From: an uncultured Prevotella sp. | GTDB taxonomy: Bacteria > Bacteroidota > Bacteroidia > Bacteroidales > Bacteroidaceae | Direction of reading: 5' to 3' | DNA: 64,000 nucleotides | Assembly (NCBI RefSeq): GCF_937863835.1 | Contig: NZ_CALMHT010000020.1 | Coordinates: 1-64,000 of the forward strand | Part shown: piece after piece, positions 27,079 through 37,141 of the stretch | How the letters are laid out: the number at the start of each line of letters is the position of its first letter | How positions within the stretch are numbered: position 1 is the first letter of the stretch | Notes under the pieces: generated by a model | Database searches by the model: none | What the model saw: only the letters and a program-made list of their open reading frames with translations | What the model was told of the DNA's origin: nothing | Program-made: the position numbers and the translations under genes

Positions 27079-29364
27079 TTATAATTTTGACCAATTCTTT
27101 TTTAGCATTCTCTTTATATTTGTAGATATAAATTTGTTCCTACTCAATTTTTCTAATAATACAACAAATGACTCAGCTTTGTTTTTATTAAATATGTTAT
27201 TAACCAAAACACATTGGAATTTATCTGCTGTAATCGAAGGAACTTCCTCGAATGAGGGTTTCTTAAAAAATAAATTGTACAAATCTTCATTATATTTTTT
27301 CTCTGTATATGCGTTCTCTCTTGATAACTGAACACATTTCCTCACATTATCTATACGATCTATCAGGGCTTCAGCTATCTTTTCTATTATATCAATGGAT
27401 GCATCTTCTTTATATGGGAAATCGGATGTTACCTCATGATTATCTATCCATGAGGAATGAAAGATTTCATTTGCAACAAACTTTAAAGAATTCTCTTGAA
27501 TGTTGCTTTTAATCGGTTCATGCGCTATCCCAGGTGTTCCCGTATGATGATGACTTAATCGTAATCCACCTATGTTGTAAAGAACATTAGTAATCATTCT
27601 TTGATATTGATTAAGAAGTTCCTCATACATCTTTTGACGCACATAATTATTGGAACTACCAGCTAACCACTCATTGATATGAGAAAGAACATATTTTAAA
27701 TTCTTTATCCCCATTGTACTGGCTTTTATAGCATCATCTCCTATATCATATATAATGTTTGACGGATCAATTGGATTCTGCCATTGTTGTTCACTGTATC
27801 TGTATTTCACATCTCCTGCATGTTTGTCCACCCATGTTTTTGCTTCTAAAGCATCTTCATCAATTTCAAGAGACTGATCAGTGGGTTCATAAATATATTT
27901 TATTGCCAATTTATCGTAAGGACCTAATGCTACACTAGAAGGATGAAAATTGATAGTCTCGGGTGGTACAATATAATCATAATATATATAATCCATTGTT
28001 GACGCAGTCAAGCCATGAGTCCAAACAAAATTGTTATTAAGAAGAGAATCTATAGGGTACGCCGCAGATCCACACATATTATGAGCTAACCCCAAAGTAT
28101 GGCCTATTTCATGGGCAATTACATTTTGCAGTCCAATATCTAAATCTTCACCAACCAGTTTCCCAGAACGTATAGATTTATTATATTGAGCAGTTTGCAC
28201 AAAACAAAATTTACTAGTATATTCTACGACCGTAGCCCAAACATATACTGAAGAACTTATTATTTCCCCTGTAGACGGATCCACCCACGACGGCCCTTGC
28301 GCCCCACCTCTGTCAGTCGGAATATATCTTATACAATTATATTTTAGATTATCTGGATCGAAAGTCAAATCGTTGATCGGATAATCTTTTACTTCAATAA
28401 CATCTTTTAGTCCAATTTCTTCAAAAGCTTTGTTCCAAAGAAGGATTCCTTTTCGGATAGGCTCTTTCCAATTCTCAGGAAATTTATTGTCTATGTAATA
28501 TACAATTGGCTTCAACGGCTTTACATTTCCCCCTCTCTTCCATGCAGTCCAGTCGGAAGGTTCGATTCTCCATCGATCACAATATGATATAGGTTGATAG
28601 AAGTCACTTTTACTAACATCAAACGACGTCTTATTTTCTGAAAAAATTCCTATACGGTCATCCGTAAGTCGTGGCCGCATTTTTTTCTCTGGCAACAACA
28701 ATACTGTATGGACTATTTCCGCAGACATTTTACCGCTCGAATTATCATCGGCATTTGAATAATCATAAGTTCTAAGTACTTTCACACTGAAATTATCATC
28801 GAATGATTTCATATTTTCTATATAGCTCAAATCCTCACGAAATGTAGTTTTCGCTTTATTGAACCATTTTGGGAATGACGGCAAGACTTTATCTCCTAAA
28901 AATAAATCAGTTACATCGATTGTTAATGTATCTTTTGCATTTCCTATAATCCGAAAACTGGCTATATAATCAGTGCTATGACTATCTGCCAAGGCACTCA
29001 TCGCATTCTTGTTTTCTTTTTCACCAACCATCTCAGTATGAATATGCTGCAAGTAAACCATAGAACCCACACGACTGAACTTAGCATATATTGCACCAAC
29101 ATTTCGAGTACCTACTTCAAGCCATTTATACATAGAAGATGAGGAAATGCAAGATGACAACAATATAGGTTTATCAAGATAATTATGAGGAAAAAGTAGA
29201 AAAAGTCTATTCTTTTCATAACGCATGCTGACAAAATGTCCATTTACTTCAGCTTTTGTCTCATTGTTGAGTGTCTTAACAATATTACTACTATATTGAG
29301 CAGAGGCATTTAATGATGCCCCTGCAAGTAACAATTCAAATAACAAAAAAAATAATCTATTCAT
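27079..29364 (-). CDS. zinc-dependent metalloprotease (DUF5117/DUF4953 type)
   Basis: 761 residues with signal peptide (LLLAGASLNASAQ) and the extended zinc motif HEIGHTLGLAHN (HExxHxxGxxHN) near residue 420, followed by a Met in ASTMDY that could form the met-turn of metzincins. The N-terminal half resembles DUF5117/5118 and the rest DUF4953. Predicted to act in the periplasm or at the cell surface. It starts 8 bases after susD on the same strand, so it belongs to a SusC-SusD operon, which suggests protein or peptide use rather than glycan use. Confidence 0.88.
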   Translation of the reverse strand: MNRLFFLLFELLLAGASLNASAQYSSNIVKTLNNETKAEVNGHFVSMRYEKNRLFLLFPHNYLDKPILLSSCISSSSMYKWLEVGTRNVGAIYAKFSRVGSMVYLQHIHTEMVGEKENKNAMSALADSHSTDYIASFRIIGNAKDTLTIDVTDLFLGDKVLPSFPKWFNKAKTTFREDLSYIENMKSFDDNFSVKVLRTYDYSNADDNSSGKMSAEIVHTVLLLPEKKMRPRLTDDRIGIFSENKTSFDVSKSDFYQPISYCDRWRIEPSDWTAWKRGGNVKPLKPIVYYIDNKFPENWKEPIRKGILLWNKAFEEIGLKDVIEVKDYPINDLTFDPDNLKYNCIRYIPTDRGGAQGPSWVDPSTGEIISSSVYVWATVVEYTSKFCFVQTAQYNKSIRSGKLVGEDLDIGLQNVIAHEIGHTLGLAHNMCGSAAYPIDSLLNNNFVWTHGLTASTMDYIYYDYIVPPETINFHPSSVALGPYDKLAIKYIYEPTDQSLEIDEDALEAKTWVDKHAGDVKYRYSEQQWQNPIDPSNIIYDIGDDAIKASTMGIKNLKYVLSHINEWLAGSSNNYVRQKMYEELLNQYQRMITNVLYNIGGLRLSHHHTGTPGIAHEPIKSNIQENSLKFVANEIFHSSWIDNHEVTSDFPYKEDASIDIIEKIAEALIDRIDNVRKCVQLSRENAYTEKKYNEDLYNLFFKKPSFEEVPSITADKFQCVLVNNIFNKNKAESFVVLLEKLSRNKFISTNIKRMLKKNWSKL

Positions 29365-29371
29365 ATTACAA

Positions 29372-30766
29372 TTAATAACCTGGATTTTGTGTTAAATTGG
29401 GATCATTGGCTCGTGTGGTAGCACTTATTGGCCATAGAAGATTATGACCATCCGTATCAATATTAAGTGTTTCACTAGCCGTCGAACGACTACCTACCAC
29501 TTCCCCGACCTGATAAGAATTTAAATTTAATACGGACTGTTTTCCAGCTTCACCGCTATTCCACCAACGACGTAAATCGTACCATCTGAAACCTTCGGAA
29601 ACAAATTCGACTCGACGTTCTGCCATTATTTTATCTTCAAAATTATTCTCATCTATATCTGTTCCCACCTTGAGTGCCGGTAAACCACGAATCACTCTAA
29701 GTTCATTTAAACGGCCTATGCCTTTTGGGTATCCTTGAGCTTCCGCAGAAATCAGATATTGTTCTGCAATTCGAAATACAGGAAATGGATCAGCACCGTC
29801 ATAACGGGGGAATTTTATCACATCATAAGTCTCGTTAGTAGCATTTTTTAAATGTCTTACACTGACAGCTTTCCTTTTGTCTCCTTTTTCAAAAGCATTA
29901 TATAAAGCCGTGTCTACGGGAAGTTCGTATCGTCCATAGTCACCTATTCCTGGATTAGATACATTATTTACAATATTTGAACGAAGCCACCATCCCGGAG
30001 CATATCCATCACCTGAAACGTTCATCCATTGAAGAATAATTTCAGCACTTGTATGATTTTGCCAAATATCCGCAGGATTTTCAGCAAGAGTAAATTTTTC
30101 TTCGGCTATTAATCCTTCAGCGATCTCTTTAGCTTCAGTCTTATCTTGAACACCAACAGGGGCAATAAGTAAAATACGTGCTAACAAAGCCTTTCCGGCA
30201 TCTTTACTCACATAACTGGGATCAGTGAAGTCTGGCGCATATTTTATGGCATATTGAGCATCTTCCTTCATTAACTCCCAAATATCGTTTTCAGGTGATC
30301 GAGGTAACAATGAATCTGATACACTTTTTACCAAGGGAGCATCTCCCCATAAAGATACAATCTGATAATAATTTAACGCTCTCACAACACGTGCCTGGGC
30401 CTCTATTTCCCTGAATTTGGACCCATCCTTATTACTTATTAAATTAATCAGATTATTACATAAAGCTATATTACCATAATAGGTATCCCAATAACTGCTA
30501 TTATAACTATTATCCGTAGTTACTGCGTCATTATCCATTTGTATAAGGTTGCTCCATGTTCTAGCCTTAATATTGTCTGAACAGATATCCTGTATCTGGG
30601 AGGGTAACTGCATTTGCATTGCATCATAAACACCTACTAGCAGGGATGAATAATCATCTTCCGTCAGATTATTACTTGAAACTGCTGAAGTAGGTTCAAA
30701 ATCAAGTGAGCAGGCAGACAGCAGAAAGGTCAATATTCCAATTGTTATTTTATATATATTATTCAT
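29372..30766 (-). CDS. SusD/RagB-type surface lipoprotein
   Basis: 464 residues with a lipoprotein signal (LLSACSLDF), then a SusD-like fold: NLTEDDYSSLLVGVYDAMQ, RVVRALNYYQIVSLWGDAPLV (a typical TPR-region motif) and RRVEFVSEGFRWYDLRRW near the C-terminus. It captures substrate at the cell surface for the partner SusC protein encoded just upstream (21 bases apart). AT-rich relative to most of the window. Confidence 0.92.
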   Translation of the reverse strand: MNNIYKITIGILTFLLSACSLDFEPTSAVSSNNLTEDDYSSLLVGVYDAMQMQLPSQIQDICSDNIKARTWSNLIQMDNDAVTTDNSYNSSYWDTYYGNIALCNNLINLISNKDGSKFREIEAQARVVRALNYYQIVSLWGDAPLVKSVSDSLLPRSPENDIWELMKEDAQYAIKYAPDFTDPSYVSKDAGKALLARILLIAPVGVQDKTEAKEIAEGLIAEEKFTLAENPADIWQNHTSAEIILQWMNVSGDGYAPGWWLRSNIVNNVSNPGIGDYGRYELPVDTALYNAFEKGDKRKAVSVRHLKNATNETYDVIKFPRYDGADPFPVFRIAEQYLISAEAQGYPKGIGRLNELRVIRGLPALKVGTDIDENNFEDKIMAERRVEFVSEGFRWYDLRRWWNSGEAGKQSVLNLNSYQVGEVVGSRSTASETLNIDTDGHNLLWPISATTRANDPNLTQNPGY

Positions 30767-30787
30767 AATTCATTATTTTATCTGTTA

Positions 30788-33700
30788 TTAAAAACCTACA
30801 TTCACCCCAAATACGAAAGACCTGAGTTGCGGAACGCTACCAGCATCTGTTCCACGGTATGTTGTACGATTTGGGAAAATGGCGACTTCGGGATCATAGC
30901 CATCATAGCTAGTAAATGTGTACAAATTTTCTGCTGTCACATAAAACCTAACTTTCTGTATTTCTAGTTTATCAGTTATTCCCTCAGGTAATGTATAGCC
31001 TATTGTTAAGTTTCTTATACGGAGAAAATCATTATTTTCCAAATAGCGCGTACTCTCCAATGTATTATTTTTATAAGAATATCCTGACGCTACTGCTCTT
31101 GGTGTACTGTTACTATGATTACCATCTGTCCATCTGTTTTCCCATTCTGATTCCAGAATTTGACTGTTATAACCTCCAAGGTTGGCTACTTTGTTACTAC
31201 TTTTCCAATAAGCATACAACTTTGAGCCAAATGAGAATTGAAGGCCAAAAGATAAATCGAAACCTTTATATTTAAACTCATTAATGATAGATCCAAAGAA
31301 TTTAGGAAACGGCGAACCACAAAATTGACGGTCGTTATCATCAATTATTCCATCTTTATTTAGATCCTCATATTTTACATCTCCAGGTCTTATCCCTGCA
31401 TCATACAATTCCTGTCCATGTGGTTGTGACAAAATTTCTTCTTTGCTCTGATATATTCCAGCCATCTTGACAAGATAAAATGCAGCCATTGGTTCTCCCA
31501 CTTGAAGACGGTTCACATACCCGACATCAACTGATTCATTATTTCCATTTGCATCTTTATTCAATCCTGTCACTTTATTATGTTCAAAAGTAATATTAAG
31601 AGTTGTGTTCCATAAGAAATTCCTTGTACAATTGTGCGAAGTTATTTGAAATTCCCAACCACTGTTTGTAATGCTGCCTACATTCGAAATCATAGAAGAA
31701 TATCCACTTAAAGAATTAATGGAATGTGATAGTAATAAATCATGGGTATCCTTTTTATACCAATCCAAAGTTCCTTCAATACGATTATTAAATATTCCGA
31801 AATCAACGCCAAATCCCCATTGCAATGTTTTTTCCCACGTAAGCTCACTATTAGCTTTACTATATGTAAAAGCCAAACCCGGCTGGTTGTTATATTTAAT
31901 CTGACTGGCACTATATGTCTGCTGATAGTTGTAATTTCCTATTCCTTCCTGATTACCGGTAAGGCCGATACTTCCTCTTAACTTTAATTCATTAACGACA
32001 GAATTCTCAGGAAAAAAATGTTCCTTATTTATGTTCCATCCAAATGAAGTCGCTGGGAAATATCCGACACGTTTCCCTCTTTTGAATTTTGATGAAGCAT
32101 CACTTCTTAAAGAACCTTCAAAATAATATTTATCTTTATAATTCAGATTCAGACGTCCGAAGAAAGACAATAAAGCGTTTTCTTCTAAAGATGAAGATCC
32201 ATCACTTATCGTTCCCGCGGCTGCTATATACTTCAAAGTCGTTGATATAAAATTAATACCTGTAACACTTGCATCATCAATTGAAGTATGTTGGTAACTA
32301 GTTCCAACTAATGCTTTTAATTTCAAATGTCCAAAATCATGTTTGTAATCAATGGTGTTCTCATAAAGGTTGGTATATGTAAATCCTCTATAATCAGAAC
32401 TTTCGCCTTTACTTGATGCTCCTTCAATTGAATTTTTTGGAAAATAGCCGAAATCATGTTCAATATTGAAATCGCCACCATAATTAAAATGATATGTCAA
32501 ATCTTTTAAAATTATTACATTGGTTTTAAAATTTAATATTCCACGATAATGCTTACTATTTTGCTCTTGTTCATTTATTAGATGTACGGGATTGTTCACA
32601 TTTGTGGTGTAATAATTACCATTTCCATCATAAATAGGCTGATCAGGAGTAGTACTTTGAGCACAAATCCACGGAGAATAAATATTGTTATCACCTGTTG
32701 AGCGATTATTATTCGATGAACTTAATGCAATGTTAGCTGATATATCTATCCTACGATTAAGTCGGTAACTGACATTTGATCTTAAATTAAACCTTCGATA
32801 ATCAGTTTTCTTAAGAATTCCTTGTTGATAATAATATCCACCACTTAAATAGTATGCTCCTCTATCAGTGGAACCACCTATTGACAATTGATGACTTGTT
32901 TGCAATGCTACGTTGCGTGTAATCTCGTCTACCCAATTTGTATTCACACCGTCTACGACTGGTGATATATGTTTTTTAAAGGCAGCTTGTGTTTCGGTCA
33001 AATTATATGATGAATTATAATTGTCAATTGCTTCATTCATTGCATTAACATAATCAGAAGCATTAAGATATTTCAATTTTTTCCAAAAATCCTGGATACC
33101 TATATATGAGTTCAGCGTTATAGTTGGCTTGTGACCATAACCCTTCTTTGTTGTAATAAGTACGACACCATTTGATGCCCTACTACCATAAAGTGCAGCG
33201 GCTGAAGCATCTTTGAGAACTTCGATACTCTCCACGTCATTGGGGTTAATGTCTGCTATACCACTGGCCCCATTCCCTTGGTATCCTCCTTTTAAAGTCA
33301 TATCATCCGATATAATAGGTAAACCATCAACTACATACAAAGGACTATTCCCAGCTGTTATGGATGAGGTCCCTCGTACATTTACAATGACAGCACCCCC
33401 TGGAGCTCCTGTTGCGCTCATGACTTCAACTCCAGGTATTTTTCCTTGTAGTGTCTGTTCTAAACTTGTTATGGGTACCGTAAGGACCTTTTCTCCTGCT
33501 ATTTTTCCAATACTTGATGTCAAATCCTTACGCATCGCACTTCCATAAGCGACAACAACCACATCATTAATTTGTTTTGAATCTGTCTGCAAATAAATTT
33601 TCATGCCGGGCACGATGTTCAATTCTTCATCTTTCATACCTAAAAATCGGACTTGAACTTTATTTGCGCCCTTCGGAACTTGTATAGTAAAGCAACCTTT

Positions 33701-33868
33701 CTGATCTGTAATACAATGACAATTTGTTCCTTTGATGGTTATTGTTGCCCCCGGAACAGGTTCACCATTCTCCTGTGACGAAACTGTTCCTTTTACTATA
33801 TTATCATTCTGAGCGAATGATAATATGGGCGTCCCAAAAAAGACAATATATAATAATATTTTTTTCAT
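30788..33868 (-). CDS. SusC/RagA-type TonB-linked outer-membrane transporter
   Basis: 1026 residues. Signal peptide; carboxypeptidase-regulatory-like domain (about 25-95, VKGTVSSQENGEPVPGATITIKGT); the TonB-box-like ININDVVVVAYG region; plug (about 115-240, VNVRGTSSITAGNSPLYVVDGLP and ALYGSRASNGVVLITTKKG); then a 22-strand-type barrel. Works with the SusD partner to import oligomers. The regulator of the locus is not adjacent. Confidence 0.94.
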   Translation of the reverse strand: MKKILLYIVFFGTPILSFAQNDNIVKGTVSSQENGEPVPGATITIKGTNCHCITDQKGCFTIQVPKGANKVQVRFLGMKDEELNIVPGMKIYLQTDSKQINDVVVVAYGSAMRKDLTSSIGKIAGEKVLTVPITSLEQTLQGKIPGVEVMSATGAPGGAVIVNVRGTSSITAGNSPLYVVDGLPIISDDMTLKGGYQGNGASGIADINPNDVESIEVLKDASAAALYGSRASNGVVLITTKKGYGHKPTITLNSYIGIQDFWKKLKYLNASDYVNAMNEAIDNYNSSYNLTETQAAFKKHISPVVDGVNTNWVDEITRNVALQTSHQLSIGGSTDRGAYYLSGGYYYQQGILKKTDYRRFNLRSNVSYRLNRRIDISANIALSSSNNNRSTGDNNIYSPWICAQSTTPDQPIYDGNGNYYTTNVNNPVHLINEQEQNSKHYRGILNFKTNVIILKDLTYHFNYGGDFNIEHDFGYFPKNSIEGASSKGESSDYRGFTYTNLYENTIDYKHDFGHLKLKALVGTSYQHTSIDDASVTGINFISTTLKYIAAAGTISDGSSSLEENALLSFFGRLNLNYKDKYYFEGSLRSDASSKFKRGKRVGYFPATSFGWNINKEHFFPENSVVNELKLRGSIGLTGNQEGIGNYNYQQTYSASQIKYNNQPGLAFTYSKANSELTWEKTLQWGFGVDFGIFNNRIEGTLDWYKKDTHDLLLSHSINSLSGYSSMISNVGSITNSGWEFQITSHNCTRNFLWNTTLNITFEHNKVTGLNKDANGNNESVDVGYVNRLQVGEPMAAFYLVKMAGIYQSKEEILSQPHGQELYDAGIRPGDVKYEDLNKDGIIDDNDRQFCGSPFPKFFGSIINEFKYKGFDLSFGLQFSFGSKLYAYWKSSNKVANLGGYNSQILESEWENRWTDGNHSNSTPRAVASGYSYKNNTLESTRYLENNDFLRIRNLTIGYTLPEGITDKLEIQKVRFYVTAENLYTFTSYDGYDPEVAIFPNRTTYRGTDAGSVPQLRSFVFGVNVGF

Positions 33869-33899
33869 ACACCTTAATTTTAAAACCTATATGTTATAA

Positions 33900-33938
33900 A
33901 ATAAAAAAAATGCCACTGATCAAAAAACCAATGGCATT
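33900..33938 (-). terminator. terminator after the HMA gene
   Basis: On the minus strand AATGCCA and TGGCATT form a stem (33932-33938 and 33909-33915) followed by a long T-run. It separates the TonB receptor/HMA unit from the susC operon downstream. Confidence 0.8.
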
Positions 33939-33968
33939 CTCCACTACAAGATTATGACTTTAAAGTCT

Positions 33969-34430
33969 TTATCTAATTGGTTTCTTTTCCCCCTGTTTTT
34001 TTGAGCAACATGCACATCCTTCCTTCTCACTCTGTTGCGACTCTGCTGCTTTTTCATCATCTGCCTTAGATTTGCTCCCACATTTACAGCCGCCGCCTCC
34101 ACAGCAACTATCTGCTTTTGGAATTACATCCGAATTCTTATCCCCATTGAATACTGATGCTGTGTAATTGATTTTATCAAAAGCTTCTATTAACTTTTCT
34201 GGTGATGTTTTGTCAGCATCATAAGTAACAGTAATTGTTTTCTTTGTTAAATCTGTCACAATATCTTTGACTCCCTTTTCAAATTTTAGTCCAGATTTAA
34301 TTCTGTTTTCACAACTTGAACAATGCATTTCTGGTGCTGTTTTAAAAATAACAGACTGAATGTTTTTTGCCGATAACAGCATCACACAACACAACAGCAT
34401 CATAGCTGTCAAAATCATTTTTCTTTTCAT
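33969..34430 (-). CDS. exported heavy-metal-associated (HMA) protein with Cys-rich tail
   Basis: 153 residues: signal peptide (ILTAMMLLCCVMLLSA), one HMA domain (about 25-95) with the CxxC metal site MHCSSCENR, and a C-terminal Cys-rich tail (CCGGGGCKCG and CACCSKKQ) resembling a small metal-binding region. It probably binds a soft metal such as copper in the periplasm. It starts 5 bases after the TonB receptor gene, so the two form one unit. Confidence 0.85.
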   Translation of the reverse strand: MKRKMILTAMMLLCCVMLLSAKNIQSVIFKTAPEMHCSSCENRIKSGLKFEKGVKDIVTDLTKKTITVTYDADKTSPEKLIEAFDKINYTASVFNGDKNSDVIPKADSCCGGGGCKCGSKSKADDEKAAESQQSEKEGCACCSKKQGEKKPIR

Positions 34431-34435
34431 AATTT

Positions 34436-36484
34436 CTAAATTTTATTAATATTTAAACGTAAACCTATATAAAACATGGATCCTTCTAAAGGTCCCCATA
34501 CCATTGTACTATCAAATCCTTTGCTCCATGGGTCATTTGCATTTATAATAGGATTTTTCTGTTTGAAGTTCGTCAGATTTTCACCTCCTATGTATATGCT
34601 TCCAAATCGAAAGAAACGAGTTATCTGTGCACTTAATTGTTCAAAACTCTTATATTCTTTATTCCATGAAAGAGAGCCATCGCGTAAAGTATAAGGACTA
34701 GGCATTCTTCCACCACCGTTAATTTGTAAAGTAACATCAAATTGCATCAATCCCAAAGGAGTAGAATAGGATGCTGTAAGTAATTCTTTATATTTAGATG
34801 TTAACGGCTTCTCTAATAAAACTCCACCATAAGTACATTTGACATCTGTTAGTCTATATGCCGCCGTTATCGTAAATCCTCGGAAAAAGGGATATGTTAC
34901 ATCAGCTTGAAATGTATGTGAATAGGAACTACCTTCCAAATTTGTAAAGTGGACAGAATGAGGGTCACTATCAACGTCCGTTATAACCTGATTAACGAAA
35001 TTAGTATAGTAGTACTCGCAATTCAAAGTCATGCGTTTGTTCAGAATATAAATATAGTTAGTGGTACTTATTCCAAAATTCCAAGCCTTGTCTTGTTTTA
35101 AATTCTGATCAATAATTATAGTTCTACCACTAGCCAAAAGAAAATTATTCTCTGCCATTACATGGTTAGTCCTATAGCCTTCTCCGGCGGATAATCTAAT
35201 ATTAAAATTATCAGAAGGGGCTATCTTTATATGTGTTCTGGGTGTAACGAAGTAACCAAAGACACTGCTATGATCTGCTCTTAAACCAGCCATAATAATT
35301 ACTTTATCATTTAAATTATATGTATATTGCGCATATATTCCTGGAGTCGTTTCAGATTCTATCACCTTTTGTCTATCTGTTGACAGTAAATTTTCATTTA
35401 AAAGTTCCCATTGGTCAAACCTATCATAATTCAAACTAATTCCAGTACTTAATTTATGTCTCTTACCATATTCTGATTCGTACATCAATGATGTATAAGC
35501 ATTCTTTTCATCTACATCATAATATTTATGACCATAATACGAATCTTGATTATGGAAGGAGCCACTAAGTATCAATGCTACATTTGAACCATGCTCTTTG
35601 TTAAACATAAAAGCATTTTTTGTAAATGCTTCGTAACGTTCTGTCTTAATCCCAATTTTATAAAGTTCCTTATTTGAATTATTCATCGCATACATTTCAT
35701 CCTGACCACTTGTACGATTTTCTTTTGTTGCCTTAAAAGAACCTTGAAAAACATAATGTGTTCCCATCCAGGCCCACCGATTTTGAAAATCATATTGCTC
35801 GACACATGGCACATCAATAAATCCGTCATTATTTTTATCATGTGAGGATATCTGGTTCTCATAATGACCTAAAAAAGCAGTTGAAAGATGCTTGTTTAGA
35901 TGTATATTCGCATCAAAATTGGCTTCTATTTTATTCATGGAATTGTAATATATGTTTGCTTCAAGGTATTTTGGAGCTTGCGGTTTTTTAAATTCAACAT
36001 TTATCTGTCCAGTTATGGACTCATAACCATTTTTGACAGAGGATGCGCCAGTAGACACTTGAATACTCTGCATCCAAGGTCCTGGTATATATCCCAATGC
36101 AAATGGTGCAGAGGCTCCACGGTAATTGGGTATATTTTCACTCAACATTTGAACATATTTTCCACTCAACCCCAATAGTTTTATTTGTTTTGCTCCTGTT
36201 GCTGCATCTGAATAACTTACGTCTACTGATGGGTTACTAATAAAACTTTCACCAAGATTACAGCAGGCTGCACGAAGGAGTTCCGTTCCGGTTATTATTT
36301 GGCCATTTTCCGCTCCGTGTGTTTTAATAACAGAACTTTTTTTTGCCTTCACGACAACGTTTTGCAACTGTACATTTTTTATTGCTGCCAAACTATCTTT
36401 TGTAATTTCTTTCTGGCCTTCCACAGGACAGACATATAGTAATAATATAATTACAAATATATACTCTTCTAAATATTTTCTCAT
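34436..36484 (-). CDS. TonB-dependent receptor paired with an HMA protein
   Basis: 682 residues: signal peptide, TonB-box-like start (LQNVVVKAKK), plug domain (about 60-170, GTELLRAACCNLGESFISNPSVDVSYSDAATGAKQIKLLGLSG) and a barrel ending in aromatic-rich strands. No carboxypeptidase-like domain. The partner HMA gene suggests a metal or metal-chelate substrate; the promoter site shared with metY suggests that uptake may respond to the same signal as sulfur genes. Substrate unknown. Confidence 0.85.
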   Translation of the reverse strand: MRKYLEEYIFVIILLLYVCPVEGQKEITKDSLAAIKNVQLQNVVVKAKKSSVIKTHGAENGQIITGTELLRAACCNLGESFISNPSVDVSYSDAATGAKQIKLLGLSGKYVQMLSENIPNYRGASAPFALGYIPGPWMQSIQVSTGASSVKNGYESITGQINVEFKKPQAPKYLEANIYYNSMNKIEANFDANIHLNKHLSTAFLGHYENQISSHDKNNDGFIDVPCVEQYDFQNRWAWMGTHYVFQGSFKATKENRTSGQDEMYAMNNSNKELYKIGIKTERYEAFTKNAFMFNKEHGSNVALILSGSFHNQDSYYGHKYYDVDEKNAYTSLMYESEYGKRHKLSTGISLNYDRFDQWELLNENLLSTDRQKVIESETTPGIYAQYTYNLNDKVIIMAGLRADHSSVFGYFVTPRTHIKIAPSDNFNIRLSAGEGYRTNHVMAENNFLLASGRTIIIDQNLKQDKAWNFGISTTNYIYILNKRMTLNCEYYYTNFVNQVITDVDSDPHSVHFTNLEGSSYSHTFQADVTYPFFRGFTITAAYRLTDVKCTYGGVLLEKPLTSKYKELLTASYSTPLGLMQFDVTLQINGGGRMPSPYTLRDGSLSWNKEYKSFEQLSAQITRFFRFGSIYIGGENLTNFKQKNPIINANDPWSKGFDSTMVWGPLEGSMFYIGLRLNINKI

Positions 36485-36506
36485 AAATCGTTTTATAATT
36501 TGTTTG

Positions 36507-36537
36507 CAAAATTACTGAGATTAAATCATCCCTACAA
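36507..36537 (-). promoter_or_regulatory. promoter of the TonB receptor/HMA unit
   Basis: Minus-strand TTG at 36535-36537, 20 bases, TAATTTTG at 36507-36514. The palindrome at 36536-36555 abuts and overlaps the -33 TTG. Confidence 0.65.
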
Positions 36538-36555
36538 TACCAAATCTTTGGTATT
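36536..36555. promoter_or_regulatory. palindromic operator AATACCAAA-N2-TTTGGTATT
   Basis: Perfect 9-bp arms around TC. Same arms as at 38247-38266 and same distance to the -33 and -7 elements, on the minus strand here. Overlap with -33 fits a regulator that contacts RNA polymerase there, as an activator or a repressor. Confidence 0.7.
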
Positions 36556-36687
36556 TTTAAGAAAAATCACCAGTTTTTATACTAGATAATAAATAGATGT
36601 TAATTTTACGTCAGGCATTTAATGTACTTTTAAGGCTTTTTAGTATAAATATTTATTTGATTAATTTCAATACTAATTATCAGAGTA

Positions 36688-36708
36688 TTTACGAAATTCT
36701 TTCGTAAA
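36688..36708. repeat. 9-bp inverted repeat downstream of the JAMM gene
   Basis: TTTACGAAA-TTC-TTTCGTAAA is a perfect palindrome with a 3-base centre. It lies 34 bases after the stop of the JAMM protease gene. There is no T-run on the minus-strand side, so it may be a binding site rather than a terminator. Confidence 0.45.
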
Positions 36709-36741
36709 CTTTCTGCAAAAAGCAACATAAAAACACTACAG

Positions 36742-37131
36742 TTAGATATGTATTTCTTTATCGACTACTTCCCCATCTTTTATCCTAAATGAATTGAGTG
36801 TAATATTGCCATCAAGCAATGACAATATAGCATATCGAATATGAGGGTCGTTGGCAAGTCGGAGGTCTTCTTGTGAAGGCCTTGACGGACTTGCGGGATG
36901 ACTGTGCCAGTTGGCCAATATCGAAAGTCCTTTCTCTCGTGCGTATCTCATAGCAGCAAACTGCTCCTTTGGTGCGAAAGAGAAATGTTCACTACTATGG
37001 TCGATGTTCTCCATCCAGTAATTTTCAGTGACTGTTCCATCTCTACCCAACAAATAGCCACAGGATTCAAATGGAGCATCTCGCCGTGCCTGTGCGATAA
37101 TCGCATCTTTTACATCATCATTGATTCTCAT
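36742..37131 (-). CDS. hcyD: JAMM/MPN+ metalloprotease of the HcyD type
   Basis: 129 residues with the full zinc motif HSHPASPSRPSQED (HxHx7SxxD) and an upstream Glu. Bacterial JAMM proteases of this size trim ThiS-like carriers or release products from them (QbsD, Mec+, HcyD). Third gene of a carrier/E1-like/JAMM operon; the carrier ends in GG followed by two extra residues, which gives this protease an obvious substrate. Confidence 0.85.
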   Translation of the reverse strand: MRINDDVKDAIIAQARRDAPFESCGYLLGRDGTVTENYWMENIDHSSEHFSFAPKEQFAAMRYAREKGLSILANWHSHPASPSRPSQEDLRLANDPHIRYAILSLLDGNITLNSFRIKDGEVVDKEIHI

Positions 37132-37141
37132 CTTGTATTTT

